From Tsuneonella rigui (GTDB taxonomy: Bacteria > Pseudomonadota > Alphaproteobacteria > Sphingomonadales > Sphingomonadaceae), in the NCBI RefSeq assembly GCF_003958625.1, contig NZ_RSEL01000005.1, positions 124,001 to 188,000 on the forward strand: DNA of 64,000 nt. The letters are read 5' to 3'. Every line of letters begins with the position of its first letter. Position 1 is the stretch's first letter. The notes beneath the pieces are model-generated. The model was not told where the DNA came from, did no database searches, and was given only the letters and a program-made list of their open reading frames with translations. The position numbers were made by a program, and so were the translations under genes. Positions 1-9,511 of the stretch are shown here, in pieces.

Positions 1-1
1 G

Positions 2-337
2 CTCGACGCGCTGTTCGCGGGCTTCCCGGCAGGCACGGTCAGCGGCGCGCCAAAGGTCCGCGCGTGCGAGATCATCGCCGAGCTCGAGCCCGAAGCGCGC
101 GGCGCCTATGCCGGCGGGGTCGGCTATTTCGCGCCAGATGGCACGCTCGATTCGTGCATCGTCCTGCGCACCGGCGTGGTGAAAGACGGCACCCTGCACG
201 TGCAGGCCGGCGCTGGGATCGTCGCCGACAGCGATCCCGAATACGAACTCAACGAATGCTACGCGAAGGCTGGCGCACTCATCGCCGCCGCGCGCGAAGC
301 GGCGCGGATCGCGCAGGAACCGGGGTTCGGGCAATGA
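2..337 (+). CDS. trpE: Anthranilate synthase component I, C-terminal part (cut by window edge)
   Basis: Only the last 111 residues are present; the rest lies left of the window. The frame opens with [18 protein letters not shown] and continues with [15 protein letters not shown] and [16 protein letters not shown]. These are the conserved C-terminal motifs of the chorismate-binding (TrpE/PabB) family. TrpE converts chorismate to anthranilate with ammonia supplied by TrpG, which is encoded 1.8 kb downstream. The stop TGA overlaps the ATG of the next gene by four bases, so translation is probably coupled. PabB is the alternative, but linkage to trpGDC makes TrpE the better call. Confidence 0.93.
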   Translation, partial: LDALFAGFPAGTVSGAPKVRACEIIAELEPEARGAYAGGVGYFAPDGTLDSCIVLRTGVVKDGTLHVQAGAGIVADSDPEYELNECYAKAGALIAAAREAARIAQEPGFGQ

Positions 338-1146
338 AGCGTCTCGCCCTTCCCCTTCTCGCGCTGCTCGCGGCTTGCAACCAGGAAGCCGGAGGCGAGC
401 CGGTCACGCGGATCAACCTCGAGAACCCCGGTCTCTCCGAGCCTCCGGCGCCTACCCCAACGCCGACCGTCGCCTCGGCGTGCCAGACCGTGACGTTCGA
501 GGACGCTCAGCTCACCGATTGCATCGCAGACCCGGCGAAGCACCGCATCACCACGATGCTCGGCAACCCCCCGTACCGCAGCTTCAAGGCCTACGCCGCC
601 GCACGCCCGGCCAACGCGCCCAAGCTCGCCTTCGTGATGAACGCCGGCATGTTCGACGACACCGGCAAGCCGATCGGCTACTACGTCCGCGGCGGCGAGC
701 GCGGGCACGAGCTCAACCGCAACGACGGGGCCGGCAACTTCCACATGAAGCCCAACGGCGTGTTCTTCGGATCGGGCGGTAAGTGGCGGGTGATGACCGC
801 CGACGCGTTCTACAGCCAGGTCGGCGACCGCCCCGATTTCGGTACACAGAGCGGCCCGATGCTGGTGGTGGACGGTAAACTCCACCCCGAGATAACCGAC
901 GACGGACCCAGCAAGGCGATCCGCAACGGCGTCGGCGTCGACGGCGCGGGCCGCGCGCATTTCGTGATCAGCGAAGGCCCGGTCAGCTTCGGCAAGCTGG
1001 CGCGCTATTTCCGCGACGTGGTGAAGGCACCCAACGCGCTCTATCTCGATGGCTCGGTCTCGGCCTTGTGGGATCCGGCGGCCGATCGCATGGATGCGCG
1101 CGCGCCGATCGGGCCCATGCTGGTGGTCGAGGAGAAAACACAGTGA
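334..1146 (+). CDS. Lipoprotein phosphodiester glycosidase (NAGPA/DUF2233 family)
   Basis: The product has 270 residues. It starts with a lipoprotein signal, [17 protein letters not shown], with lipobox LAAC, so it is predicted to be membrane-anchored in the periplasm. The rest matches the NAGPA-type phosphodiester glycosidase fold: [48 protein letters not shown] and NALYLDGS. Family members cleave a sugar from a phosphodiester-linked substrate; the substrate here cannot be read from the sequence. The start ATG at 334 overlaps the trpE stop, and the gene's own stop overlaps the GTG of the next gene. It is therefore embedded in the trp operon although it has no evident role in tryptophan synthesis. 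Confidence 0.85.
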   Translation: MKRLALPLLALLAACNQEAGGEPVTRINLENPGLSEPPAPTPTPTVASACQTVTFEDAQLTDCIADPAKHRITTMLGNPPYRSFKAYAAARPANAPKLAFVMNAGMFDDTGKPIGYYVRGGERGHELNRNDGAGNFHMKPNGVFFGSGGKWRVMTADAFYSQVGDRPDFGTQSGPMLVVDGKLHPEITDDGPSKAIRNGVGVDGAGRAHFVISEGPVSFGKLARYFRDVVKAPNALYLDGSVSALWDPAADRMDARAPIGPMLVVEEKTQ

Positions 1147-2102
1147 GTGAACGCCGCACCCTCTATCCGCCGATCGAGCCATATGACACCGGCATGCTCG
1201 ACGTCGGCGACGGGCACCAGATCTACTGGGAGCGCGTCGGCACTCCCGGCGCCAAGCCCGCGGTCATGCTGCACGGCGGCCCCGGCGCCGGGTGCAACGA
1301 GAAGCACCGCCGCCAGTGGGACCCCGCGCGCTACGACGTGCTATTGTTCGACCAGCGCGGCTGCGGCCGCTCGACCCCGTTCGCCAGCCTCGAGCACAAC
1401 ACCACCTGGGATCTCGTCGCCGACATCGAGCGGCTGCGCGAGATGTGCGGTCACGAAAAGTGGCAGGTGTTCGGCGGCAGCTGGGGCTCGACCCTGTCGC
1501 TCGCTTACTCCGAGACGCATCCGGAGCGCGTGACCGAGATCATCATGCGCGGCATCTTCCTGTGCGAACAGAGCGAGCTCGACTGGCTCTACAAGTACGG
1601 GGCCAGCGAGCTCTATCCCGAGGAGTGGGAGCGCTTCGTCGCCCACGCCGCCGCGCATGGCGACGACCTCCTGCAGACCTACATCCGCCTGCTCGACGAT
1701 CCCGATTCCGCAGTGCGCAAGGCCGCCGCGAGCGCGTGGAACCGGTGGGAAGGCGTCACCGTCACCCTGCTGCCCGAAGAGGACACCATCGACCACATGG
1801 CCGATGGCGACAACGCGGTCGCCACGGCGCGGATCGAGACGCACTACTTCCAGCACAAGTGCTGGCTCGAGAGCGGGCAGCTGCTGAAGGGCGCGGAGAA
1901 GCTGCGCGGCATCCCCGGCGTGATCGTCCAGGGCCGCCACGACTGCTGCACCCCGCCCGCCGCCGCGTGGGCGCTCAAGAAGGCCTGGCCCGAGGTCGAC
2001 CTGCAGATCGTCCCCGATGCCAGCCATCTGTTCACCGAGCCCGGCATCACCGACGGCCTGGTCCGCGCGACCGATCGTTTTGCGGACGCGCCCCCGCGAT
2101 GA
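1143..2102 (+). CDS. pip: Proline iminopeptidase (alpha/beta hydrolase, peptidase family S33)
   Basis: The product has 319 residues and no signal peptide. It shows the S33 hallmarks: the oxyanion segment HGGPGAG (about residues 44-50), the DQRGCGRS motif (70-77), the nucleophile elbow GGSWGS with Ser113, and downstream GRHD and DASH segments carrying the acid and the histidine. It would release N-terminal proline from peptides in the cytoplasm. The start is GTG at 1143, overlapping the preceding stop as GTGA; no upstream start fits better. Its stop overlaps the ATG of trpG. Its place between trpE and trpG is unusual; contribution to amino-acid salvage is only an inference. Confidence 0.93.
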   Translation: MSERRTLYPPIEPYDTGMLDVGDGHQIYWERVGTPGAKPAVMLHGGPGAGCNEKHRRQWDPARYDVLLFDQRGCGRSTPFASLEHNTTWDLVADIERLREMCGHEKWQVFGGSWGSTLSLAYSETHPERVTEIIMRGIFLCEQSELDWLYKYGASELYPEEWERFVAHAAAHGDDLLQTYIRLLDDPDSAVRKAAASAWNRWEGVTVTLLPEEDTIDHMADGDNAVATARIETHYFQHKCWLESGQLLKGAEKLRGIPGVIVQGRHDCCTPPAAAWALKKAWPEVDLQIVPDASHLFTEPGITDGLVRATDRFADAPPR

Positions 2103-2683
2103 TCCTGGTCATCGACAACTACGACAGCTTCACTTTCAACCTGGTCCATTACCTGATGGAACTGGGTGCCGAAGTGAAGGTGGAGCGCAACGATGCGCTG
2201 ACCGCGGCCGACGCGCTGGCGACGGGGGCGGCCGGCTTCCTGATCTCGCCTGGGCCCTGCACCCCGAACGAAGCGGGGATCAGTCTCGACCTCGTGGCGG
2301 CGTGTGCGGATGCCGCCAAGCCGCTGCTCGGCGTGTGCCTGGGCCATCAAGCGATCGGTCAGCATTTCGGCGGGCGCGTGGTGCGCGGCGGGCTCATGCA
2401 CGGGAAGACTTCGCCGGTCAGTCATGACGGCAGCGGGGTGTTCGCGGGCCTGCCCTCGCCCTTCACCGCGACCCGCTATCACTCGCTGGTGGTCGAGAAC
2501 ATTCCCGCCGAACTGCCGGTCAACGCGACCTCGGACGACACTCACGTGATGGGCTTCCGACACGCCGATCTGCCCATTCACGGAGTGCAGTTCCACCCCG
2601 AGAGCATCGCTACCGAACATGGCCATTCTTTGCTGGCCAACTTCCTGCGGGTGTGCGGGATCGAGCCGGAGGCACGCCCGTGA
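2099..2683 (+). CDS. trpG: Anthranilate synthase component II, glutamine amidotransferase
   Basis: The product is a class I glutamine amidotransferase of 194 residues. It begins [19 protein letters not shown], and carries the nucleophile Cys80 in [10 protein letters not shown] and the His/Glu pair in GVQFHPES near the C-terminus. It hydrolyses glutamine and channels ammonia to TrpE; in many bacteria the same subunit also serves PabB in folate synthesis. The ATG overlaps the stop of the peptidase gene by three bases, and its own stop overlaps the GTG of trpD. Length is normal for the family. Confidence 0.96.
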   Translation: MILVIDNYDSFTFNLVHYLMELGAEVKVERNDALTAADALATGAAGFLISPGPCTPNEAGISLDLVAACADAAKPLLGVCLGHQAIGQHFGGRVVRGGLMHGKTSPVSHDGSGVFAGLPSPFTATRYHSLVVENIPAELPVNATSDDTHVMGFRHADLPIHGVQFHPESIATEHGHSLLANFLRVCGIEPEARP

Positions 2684-3672
2684 GGACGCTTCCGCAGGCC
2701 GAGCCGCATCTCAATGAGGCGCAGGCCGAGGAAGTCTTCGGAGCGGTCCTCGATGGCGAAGCGAGCGAGGCGGAGATCGCCCGCTTTCTCACGGACCTGT
2801 CCGATCGCGGCGAGACGGCGGACGAGATTGCCGGCGCCGCGCGCGCGCTGCGGGCGCGCATGATCCCGGTCGATGCACCGGCCGATGCGATCGACGTCTG
2901 CGGCACCGGCGGCGACGGGCACCACACGCTCAATGTCTCGACCGCGGTCAGCCTGGTGGTCGCCGCGGTGGGAGTGCCGGTTGCCAAGCACGGCAACCGC
3001 GCGGCCAGCAGCAAGGCGGGCGGTGCGGATACGCTGGAAGCGCTCGGCCTGGACATGGAAGCGGCAGGAAGAACTGCTGAGAAGTCGTTGGCAGACCTTG
3101 GAATTTGTTTCCTGTTTGCTGCGAACCATCATCCGGCGATGCGCCGGATTCAGCCAATCCGCCAGCGGCTTGGGCGGCGCACGATCTTCAACCTGATGGG
3201 CCCGCTCGCCAATCCGGCAGGCGTCCGCCGCCAGCTGATCGGCATCGCCCGGCCGGCCTACGTGCCGATCTACGCGGAAGCCAAGGCTCGGCTCGGCAGC
3301 GAACGCACGCTGATCGTCTCGGGCGACGAGGGGCTCGACGAATTGAGCCTCGCCGGGGGCAATGAAGTGGCCGACGTGCAGGGTCATGAGTGGGAAATGC
3401 GCCGCGCGCGTGCATCCGACGCCGGTCTGCCCACCGCGCCGATCGAAGCCATCCGCGGCGGCGATGCGGCTCACAACGCCAAGGCATTGAAAGCATTGCT
3501 GATGGGCGCGCCGGGACCCTACCGCGACGCGGTGCTGTTCAACGCCGGCGCGGCCTTGATGATCGCCGGGCGCGCGGCCGGCTACGCGGAAGGTGCAACA
3601 CAGGCTGCTGAGGCACTCGACTCGGGCCGGGCTGAGGCACTCCTGGCCCGCTGGATCGACCTCGCCCAATGA
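2680..3672 (+). CDS. trpD: Anthranilate phosphoribosyltransferase
   Basis: The product has 330 residues. The PRPP-binding signature [17 protein letters not shown] is followed by [33 protein letters not shown] and [11 protein letters not shown], all diagnostic of TrpD. It joins anthranilate to PRPP to form phosphoribosylanthranilate. I chose GTG at 2680, which overlaps the trpG stop as GTGA. An in-frame ATG at 2653 would overlap trpG by 31 bases and lengthen the protein beyond the usual N-terminus. The stop overlaps the trpC start. Confidence 0.96.
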   Translation: MRTLPQAEPHLNEAQAEEVFGAVLDGEASEAEIARFLTDLSDRGETADEIAGAARALRARMIPVDAPADAIDVCGTGGDGHHTLNVSTAVSLVVAAVGVPVAKHGNRAASSKAGGADTLEALGLDMEAAGRTAEKSLADLGICFLFAANHHPAMRRIQPIRQRLGRRTIFNLMGPLANPAGVRRQLIGIARPAYVPIYAEAKARLGSERTLIVSGDEGLDELSLAGGNEVADVQGHEWEMRRARASDAGLPTAPIEAIRGGDAAHNAKALKALLMGAPGPYRDAVLFNAGAALMIAGRAAGYAEGATQAAEALDSGRAEALLARWIDLAQ

Positions 3673-4454
3673 ACAAGCTCGACGAAATCTGCGCGACGAA
3701 GCGCTTCGAGGTGGCCGAACGGCGCGGCTTTGCGACTGTGAACGACCTCGACCGGCTTGCGCGCGAGCAGAGCGCGCCGCGTGGCTTCCGTGCCGCTCTC
3801 GAGACGAAGGCGCGCGATGGGTTCGCCTTGATCGCAGAGATCAAGAAAGCTTCCCCGTCCAAGGGATTGATCCGCCCCGACTTTCGACCCGCAGAACATG
3901 CCGTGGCGTATCAGCGCGGTGGGGCGGCTTGTCTCTCCGTGCTGACCGATGCGCGCTACTTCCAGGGGCACGAGGACTATCTCGCCGGTGCGCGCCGCGC
4001 CTGCGACCTGCCGGTGCTGCGCAAGGACTTCATGATCGACCCCTGGCAGGTCGCCGAATCACGCGCGATCGGAGCGGACGCGATCCTGATAATCGTTGCC
4101 GCGCTGGAAGACGGTATGATGGCCGAAATTGAGGCTGCGGCAACTGAGCGCGGGATGGATGTGCTGGTCGAGGTCCACGACGAAGCCGAGCTGGAGCGCG
4201 GAAGCCGCCTCAAGTCGCGGTTGATCGGCATAAACAATCGCGATCTGAAGACCTTCCGCACCGATCTTGGGACGACTGAGCGGTTGGCTCCACTCGCACC
4301 CGCAGATTCCTGGCTCGTCGGAGAGAGTGGCATCAACTCACACGCCGATTGCGAACGCCTCGCCGAGTCGGGGGTCAGGACGTTCCTCGTCGGGGAAAGC
4401 CTAATGCGGCAGGACAATGTCGAGGCGGCCACCCGCCGCCTGCTCAAAGGATGA
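3669..4454 (+). CDS. trpC: Indole-3-glycerol phosphate synthase
   Basis: The product is a 261-residue TIM barrel with the family's active-site segments: [11 protein letters not shown] (catalytic Lys), [34 protein letters not shown] and LVGESGI. It converts carboxyphenylamino-deoxyribulose phosphate to indole-glycerol phosphate. The start ATG overlaps the trpD stop (ATGA). It is the last gene of this trp operon and is followed by an intrinsic terminator. trpF, trpB and trpA are not in the window, as expected if they form a separate cluster. Confidence 0.96.
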   Translation: MNKLDEICATKRFEVAERRGFATVNDLDRLAREQSAPRGFRAALETKARDGFALIAEIKKASPSKGLIRPDFRPAEHAVAYQRGGAACLSVLTDARYFQGHEDYLAGARRACDLPVLRKDFMIDPWQVAESRAIGADAILIIVAALEDGMMAEIEAAATERGMDVLVEVHDEAELERGSRLKSRLIGINNRDLKTFRTDLGTTERLAPLAPADSWLVGESGINSHADCERLAESGVRTFLVGESLMRQDNVEAATRRLLKG

Positions 4455-4526
4455 GCCGGAGCGTCGGCACTGTCCTACATGCTGCGATCTTGGCATACAT
4501 CGGCTGATGCACCGTTTCGTCCCTTT

Positions 4527-4567
4527 CACCGCCGTCGATGGAATTGGTCCCGCGGCGGTGGAGTTTT
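4527..4567 (+). terminator. Intrinsic terminator of the trp operon
   Basis: A perfect 8-base stem, CACCGCCG at 4527-4534 and CGGCGGTG at 4553-4560, encloses an 18-base loop. It is followed by GAG and five T residues. It lies 72 bases after the trpC stop and before moaC, so it most likely ends trp transcription. The 72 bases between trpC and the stem (4455-4526) hold no gene. Confidence 0.75.
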
Positions 4568-4569
4568 TC

Positions 4570-4596
4570 CCAGAACAGTGTGACAAGTGTGACAAG
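4570..4596. repeat. Dispersed intergenic repeat with TGTGACAAG doublet, copy 1
   Basis: This 27-base segment ends in two tandem copies of TGTGACAAG. It is matched at 26 of 27 positions by 39065-39091, 34 kb away and also intergenic. Here it lies between the trp terminator and the moaC start codon, so it is in the moaC leader or promoter region. About 100 bases upstream (4468-4479) is CACTGTCCTACA. A similar GCTGTCCTACA precedes the second copy. Function unknown. Confidence 0.7.
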
Positions 4597-4613
4597 TCCA
4601 ACAGGCGGGCCGC

Positions 4614-5099
4614 TTGTCTAAGTTGACGCATCTCGACGATTCGGGCGCCGCGCGGATGGTCGACGTCGGCGCGAAGCCGGCGACTGCACGCTCAGCCACC
4701 GCCGCTGGTACGATCCGTATGAATCGCCAAGCGCTCGATGCCATGCGCGAGGGTAGCGGCCCCAAGGGCGATGTTCTCGCCGCGGCGCGGATCGCCGGCA
4801 TCATGGGGGCCAAGAAGACCGCGGAGTTGATCCCGCTGTGCCACCCGATGGGGCTCGAATGGGTGACGGTCGATTTCGCTTTCTTCGCCGACGGTATCGC
4901 GGTCACCGCGACCGCCGGGCTCACCGGTCGGACCGGCGTTGAAATGGAAGCAATGACAGCATGTTGCGTGTCGCTACTGACAATCTACGACATGGCCAAG
5001 GCGCTCGATAAAGCGATGGTCATTGGCGATGTGCGGCTGCTCGAAAAGGTGGGCGGAAAGAGCGGGACATGGCGCCGCGACGGAGATTTATCGGCCTGA
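4614..5099 (+). CDS. moaC: Cyclic pyranopterin monophosphate synthase
   Basis: The product has 161 residues with the MoaC signatures [46 protein letters not shown] and [23 protein letters not shown]. It acts early in molybdenum cofactor synthesis, forming cyclic pyranopterin monophosphate together with MoaA. The start is TTG at 4614 (TTG TCT AAG TTG ACG), giving MSKLTHLD as in typical MoaC; no ATG or GTG fits. It is followed closely by lexA. No other Moco gene is adjacent. Confidence 0.94.
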   Translation: MSKLTHLDDSGAARMVDVGAKPATARSATAAGTIRMNRQALDAMREGSGPKGDVLAAARIAGIMGAKKTAELIPLCHPMGLEWVTVDFAFFADGIAVTATAGLTGRTGVEMEAMTACCVSLLTIYDMAKALDKAMVIGDVRLLEKVGGKSGTWRRDGDLSA

Positions 5100-5100
5100 C

Positions 5101-5129
5101 TTGACGGCTGTTCATAAGTTGCCTAATTG
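5101..5129 (+). promoter_or_regulatory. Candidate sigma-70 promoter of lexA
   Basis: TTGACG at 5101-5106 and TAATTG at 5124-5129 are separated by exactly 17 bases. This gives a plausible -35/-10 pair directly after the moaC stop and 46 bases before the lexA ATG. The -10 abuts the SOS box, which is the layout expected for LexA autorepression. Inferred from sequence only. Confidence 0.6.
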
Positions 5130-5143
5130 TTCCGCGTTCGTTC
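5129..5143 (+). promoter_or_regulatory. SOS box (LexA operator) upstream of lexA
   Basis: GTTC at 5129-5132, seven bases, then GTTC at 5140-5143 matches the direct-repeat GTTC-N7-GTTC operator of alphaproteobacterial LexA. It overlaps the predicted transcription start and ends 31 bases before the lexA ATG. An inverted pair GTTCC/GGAAC (5140-5144 and 5151-5155) overlaps its right half. Confidence 0.85.
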
Positions 5144-5174
5144 CCGAATTGGAACGGTTGGCAAAGGACCGGCC

Positions 5175-5855
5175 ATGCTCACCGCCAAGCAACGCGAACT
5201 CCTCCAGTTCATCACCGTCCGTCTCGAGGACAGCGGGATCTCGCCCTCGTTCGAGGAAATGAAGGAAGCGCTCGATCTCAAGAGCAAATCCGGCGTTCAC
5301 CGCCTGATCTCTGCGTTGGAAGAGCGCGGCTTCATCCGACGCCTGCCTAATCGCGCCCGAGCGCTCGAGGTCATCCGGCAGCCGGAAGATTCGGTCGCGG
5401 CGCCGCGTGTTCGCGCGAACGATAACGTCGTGCCGCTCCGCCGGCCTGAGCCGGCTCGCCAGCCGGCGAACGATATCATCGAACTGCCGCTCCATGGCCG
5501 GATCGCCGCGGGTGTGCCGATCGAAGCGCTGGAAAGCCACAGCACGCTGCCCGTTCCGGCCGCGTTGCTCGGCCCCGGTGAGCACTACGCGCTCGAGGTA
5601 TCGGGGGATTCGATGATCGAGGCGGGTATCTTCGACGGCGACTTCGCGCTCGTCCGCAAGACCGATGTCGCCCGCGATGGCGAGATCGTCGTCGCGCTGG
5701 TCCGCGACGAGGAAGCGACGCTCAAGTACCTCCGCCGCGAGAACGGCATGGTCCGTCTCGATCCCGCGAACGGGGCGTACGAACCCCAGATATACCGCCC
5801 GGGCGAGGTCAAGGTACAGGGCAAGCTAGCGGGGCTGCTGCGCCGGTATCACTGA
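5175..5855 (+). CDS. lexA: SOS-response transcriptional repressor LexA
   Basis: The product has 226 residues. An N-terminal winged helix starts [12 protein letters not shown], with the recognition region [22 protein letters not shown] (about 35-56). The C-terminal S24 peptidase domain has the autocleavage site Ala112-Gly113, nucleophile Ser146 in GDSM and Lys184. It represses SOS genes until RecA filaments trigger self-cleavage. The start ATG at 5175 follows AAAGGA. Upstream lie an SOS box and a promoter, so autoregulation is likely. The 3' end overlaps the convergent comEC gene by 30 bases. Confidence 0.97.
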   Translation: MLTAKQRELLQFITVRLEDSGISPSFEEMKEALDLKSKSGVHRLISALEERGFIRRLPNRARALEVIRQPEDSVAAPRVRANDNVVPLRRPEPARQPANDIIELPLHGRIAAGVPIEALESHSTLPVPAALLGPGEHYALEVSGDSMIEAGIFDGDFALVRKTDVARDGEIVVALVRDEEATLKYLRRENGMVRLDPANGAYEPQIYRPGEVKVQGKLAGLLRRYH

Positions 5856-8048
5856 GCGAAACGGACGCGGCTCGGGACGGCTGGCGATCCACCATGGATG
5901 CGCGCCCTGGCTGTCGGCTACGGCGGTGACGCGCTCGTCTGCGAGATAGAGTGCTAGCCCTCCGCGTTCCTCCAGGAACGAGCGGTCGGCCTTGAGCCAG
6001 CGCGGGCGGCAGCTGGCAGGCAGCCAACGGTCGGAGATCACGACATCCGCCCTCTCGCATGCCGCAGCAAGGGCCCGCTCCTCGATGCGCGACCGGTTGC
6101 GGCTCATGAGCAGATGCCAATCCCGCCCACCGCGCTGGAGCGTCAAGTTGCAGAAATCCGCGCTGCACTGCGCGCCGGGCCAGTCCTCGATCACCACCGG
6201 CTCTCCGCCTATCCCCGCGAGTTCCATCAAGTTGTCGCGCGCAAAATCGCTGCGTCCCTCCCGCAGCATCAAGAGCCGATCACCCTCCCCTGCCACGCCC
6301 ACATTGCGCCCATCTCCCGACACCAACACGTCTGGCGCAGGTGTGCTCACCAGCATTACCACCGCGCATACAATCGGTAACAGGCCGTACAGTCGCTGCC
6401 TGCCGTGCCACAGCGCAAGCCATAGTTCGCGGATCACGAACAGGGCGAAAGTCAGGGCGCTCATCTGCGGCATCAGCTTCACCGCGCCCGGCTGAGCGGC
6501 AGTAAAGTGCGCGATGTCGAGCATCAGATCGAGTGAAGCGCCGACTGCCGTCCACACCGGTTCGCCAACGCCGAGCACATCAAGCAGCAGGGCGAGACCT
6601 ATGAGCGGCATGGTAACGAACGTCACCAACGGGATCGCGACGACGTTGGCGATCGCGCCATAGAACCCGGCGCGGTGAAAATGGAACAACACGATGGGCA
6701 TCAGCGCCAGTTCGATGGCCACGCCGGTCAGCAAGAGCATCACCCCGCGACGGCCGATGCGGATGGCGAAGCTCTCCTCCCGCGGCGCGAGGAATGCTCG
6801 CACCGGTGCCGCCTCATGCAACGCGACGATCGCGATCACCGCGGCGAAGCTCATTTGGAAGCCGGGGCTGACGACGGCCTCGGGCCAGACGAGCATGACC
6901 AAAAACGCTGCCGCCGCGACCATGCGCAGCGACAGCGGCTCCCGTCCCAAAGCGAGTGCTCCGAGTACGAGCAGCGATCCGACGCAGCTGCGGACCGTCG
7001 GCACTTCGGCGCCGGTGAGAAGCGTATAGGCGATACCCGCGCCCGCCCCGCACGCCGCCGCGATCAACGGCAACCGCACCCGCAGGGTGAGCCATGGCCA
7101 CAGTGCGAGCAAACGAAGGGCAAGGAAGTACACGCACGCGATCACCGCGCTGACGTGCAGGCCGCTGATCGACAACAGGTGCGTCAATCCCGCGTCGCGC
7201 ATCGCGTCCTCATCCGCAGACGAAATTCCGCCCCGGTCTCCGCTCGCGAAGGCTGCGGCGATCGCGCCTGCTGAGCCACCAAGCTGTGCGCGAACATGCG
7301 CCGACAGCGCACGCTGGATGGCGGCAAGGCTGCCATCGGCCGCACCTGGTTCGATCACGGTCACCGGCCCGATTGCACCCCCGGTCGCCGACAGGCCCTG
7401 GAACCAGGCCGTGCGCGCAAAGTCGTAGGCACCGGGCACCATCGGCGGACCGGGCGGCATCAACCGTGCGCGCACCCTGACCAGCGAATCCTCGACCGCC
7501 TCTGCCGGCGCATTCTTCAACGGCACGTTTACCCGCACTTTGCGCGCAAACCCGGCTTCTGCATCGCGGTAAGCTATCGTCAATCGCACCCGGGCCTCGG
7601 CAGGTTGGTTCTCCCGCTCGAGCAACCGGCCTTCGATCCATGTCACCGCCGGGCGCTCGATTGGATCGGCGCCGACGATGGCCGAGCGCAGCCACACCCA
7701 CGCGAGTCCGACTGCGATCAGCAGCGCCAGGGCGATGATCGCTCGGCGGAGGTGCAAGTGCTCGTCGCGCCGCGCTCCCAGCCCCGCGCCGGCCAGCGCC
7801 AGCAGCAAGCAGGCGCCGATCGCCCCCAGCCACGCGATCGGCCCCGGCAGAGCGAACCATGCGACGACCCCGCCCGCCAAGGCGATCGCCAGCCACGGCG
7901 CGCGATCGAATCCCGCGCGGTCGAGCCACTCTTCGGCGGCATCCCAAAGGCTGGACAAGCGCCGCGCCTTGGGCCAAGGCGGCTGCTGCACTGCAGCATC
8001 GTCCGGATCGCCTCCGAATGGCACGATCGGCGCTACGCTGCTGGCCAT
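5826..8048 (-). CDS. comEC: ComEC/Rec2-family DNA uptake channel protein
   Basis: The product has 740 residues. Several N-terminal membrane segments flank a soluble DUF4131-type region (about 115-235). The competence core follows, with [16 protein letters not shown] and [17 protein letters not shown]. ComEC forms the inner-membrane channel that imports single-stranded DNA. The C-terminal part after the last helices is short and lacks the histidine-rich metallo-beta-lactamase motifs of full-length ComEC, so any nuclease function is doubtful. I prefer ATG at 8048; an in-frame TTG at 8084 would overlap gltX. The start is 29 bases from the divergent gltX start. No other competence genes are nearby. 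Confidence 0.87.
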   Translation of the reverse strand: MASSVAPIVPFGGDPDDAAVQQPPWPKARRLSSLWDAAEEWLDRAGFDRAPWLAIALAGGVVAWFALPGPIAWLGAIGACLLLALAGAGLGARRDEHLHLRRAIIALALLIAVGLAWVWLRSAIVGADPIERPAVTWIEGRLLERENQPAEARVRLTIAYRDAEAGFARKVRVNVPLKNAPAEAVEDSLVRVRARLMPPGPPMVPGAYDFARTAWFQGLSATGGAIGPVTVIEPGAADGSLAAIQRALSAHVRAQLGGSAGAIAAAFASGDRGGISSADEDAMRDAGLTHLLSISGLHVSAVIACVYFLALRLLALWPWLTLRVRLPLIAAACGAGAGIAYTLLTGAEVPTVRSCVGSLLVLGALALGREPLSLRMVAAAAFLVMLVWPEAVVSPGFQMSFAAVIAIVALHEAAPVRAFLAPREESFAIRIGRRGVMLLLTGVAIELALMPIVLFHFHRAGFYGAIANVVAIPLVTFVTMPLIGLALLLDVLGVGEPVWTAVGASLDLMLDIAHFTAAQPGAVKLMPQMSALTFALFVIRELWLALWHGRQRLYGLLPIVCAVVMLVSTPAPDVLVSGDGRNVGVAGEGDRLLMLREGRSDFARDNLMELAGIGGEPVVIEDWPGAQCSADFCNLTLQRGGRDWHLLMSRNRSRIEERALAAACERADVVISDRWLPASCRPRWLKADRSFLEERGGLALYLADERVTAVADSQGAHPWWIASRPEPRPFRSVIPAQQPR

Positions 8049-8077
8049 GCAACCATTGGATAAGGAAGCGAAATCGG

Positions 8078-9511
8078 ATGGCAAGCGCTAGCGCAGAGGT
8101 GGTCACCCGCTTTGCGCCCTCGCCGACTGGATTTCTGCATATCGGCGGCGCGCGCACCGCGCTGTTCAATTGGCTTTATGCGCGGCATCATGGCGGCAAG
8201 GCCCTGCTGCGGATCGAGGATACCGACCGCAAGCGCAGCACCACCGAGGCGATCGGCGCAATCATCGACGGCCTGTCGTGGCTCGGGCTAGACTACGACG
8301 CGCCCCCGATTTTCCAGTCCGAACGCGCCCCGCGGCACGAGGAAGTGGCGTTTCAGCTGCTCGCTTCGGGCAACGCCTACAAGTGCTTCGCCACGCCCGA
8401 GGAGCTCGAAGCAATGCGCGAGGCGCAGCGCGCGGCCAAGCAGCCGCTGCGCTACGACGGCCGCTGGCGCGACCGCGATCCCTCCGAAGCCGCGCCGGGG
8501 GCACCGTTCGTCATCCGCCTGAAAACGCCCAACGAGGGCGAGACGGTCATCGAGGACAAGGTCCAGGGCCGCGTCACCGTTCGCAATGCCGAACTCGACG
8601 ACTATGTCCTGCTGCGGGCCGACGGCACGCCGACTTACATGCTGGCGGTGGTGGTCGACGACCACGACATGGGCGTCACCCACGTGATCCGCGGCGACGA
8701 CCACCTCAACAACGCCTTCCGTCAGCTCCCGATCTATCGCGCAATGGGCTGGCCGGAGCCGGTTTACGCGCACATCCCGCTGATCCACGGTGCCGATGGG
8801 GCGAAGCTGTCGAAGCGTCACGGCGCACTCGGCGCGGAGACCTACCGCGACGAGTTCGGCATCCTGCCCGAAGCGCTGTTCAACTACCTGCTGCGCTTGG
8901 GCTGGGGCCACGGCGACCGCGAGGAGATTACGCGAGACGAGGCGATCGAATTGTTCGAGCTGTCCGGCGTCGGCAAGAGCCCGAGCCGGTTCGACCTCAA
9001 GAAGCTGCACAATCTCAACGGCCACTACATTCGCGAAGCGGACGACGCGCGGCTTGCCGAACTGGTCGCGCCGAGGATTGGTCCCGATGCTGACCGCGCG
9101 CTCCTGACCGAGGCGATGCCGCAGTTGAAGCTTCGCGCGAAAGACCTCGATGAGCTTGCCGCGGGAGCGGCCTTCCTCTTCAAGCAGCGGCCGCTTTCGC
9201 TCGATGAGAAGGCGGCCGCGCTGCTCACGCCCGAGGCGCGAGACCTGCTCGCAAAAATTTCTGCCCGTTTGCAAACCCAAAGCGACTGGACCGTCCCCGC
9301 GCTCGAGGCCACGCTCAAGCCCTTCGCGGAGGAGCTCGGCCTGGGGCTCGGCAAGCTTGCGCAGCCGATGCGCGCGGCCTTGACCGGGACGACCACCTCG
9401 CCGGGCATATTCGATGTTCTAGCCCTCCTTGGCCGGGAGGAATCGCTCGCGCGGATCGATTGCGCAAGCGGCTCCGGCCGAGGCGGACAGCCAAGTTTAA
9501 GGAGACCGATC
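8078..9511 (+). CDS. gltX: Glutamate--tRNA ligase, reading on into gltA without a stop
   Basis: This is a class I aminoacyl-tRNA synthetase with the HIGH-type motif HIGG (residues 21-24), [11 protein letters not shown] and the KMSKS-type motif KLSKRHG. The family's C-terminal anticodon-binding region ends at [19 protein letters not shown]. It charges tRNA-Glu with glutamate. The ATG at 8078 has AAGGAAG nine bases upstream. There is no stop codon after this region: the frame continues through about 18 linker codons straight into the ATG of gltA at 9512 and ends at 10798, giving a potential 906-residue product. The end given here is the last base before gltA. In a neighbouring frame, ATT at 9459 leads to TAA at 9498-9500, so a small indel near 9455-9460 could have removed the original stop. 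Confidence 0.88.
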
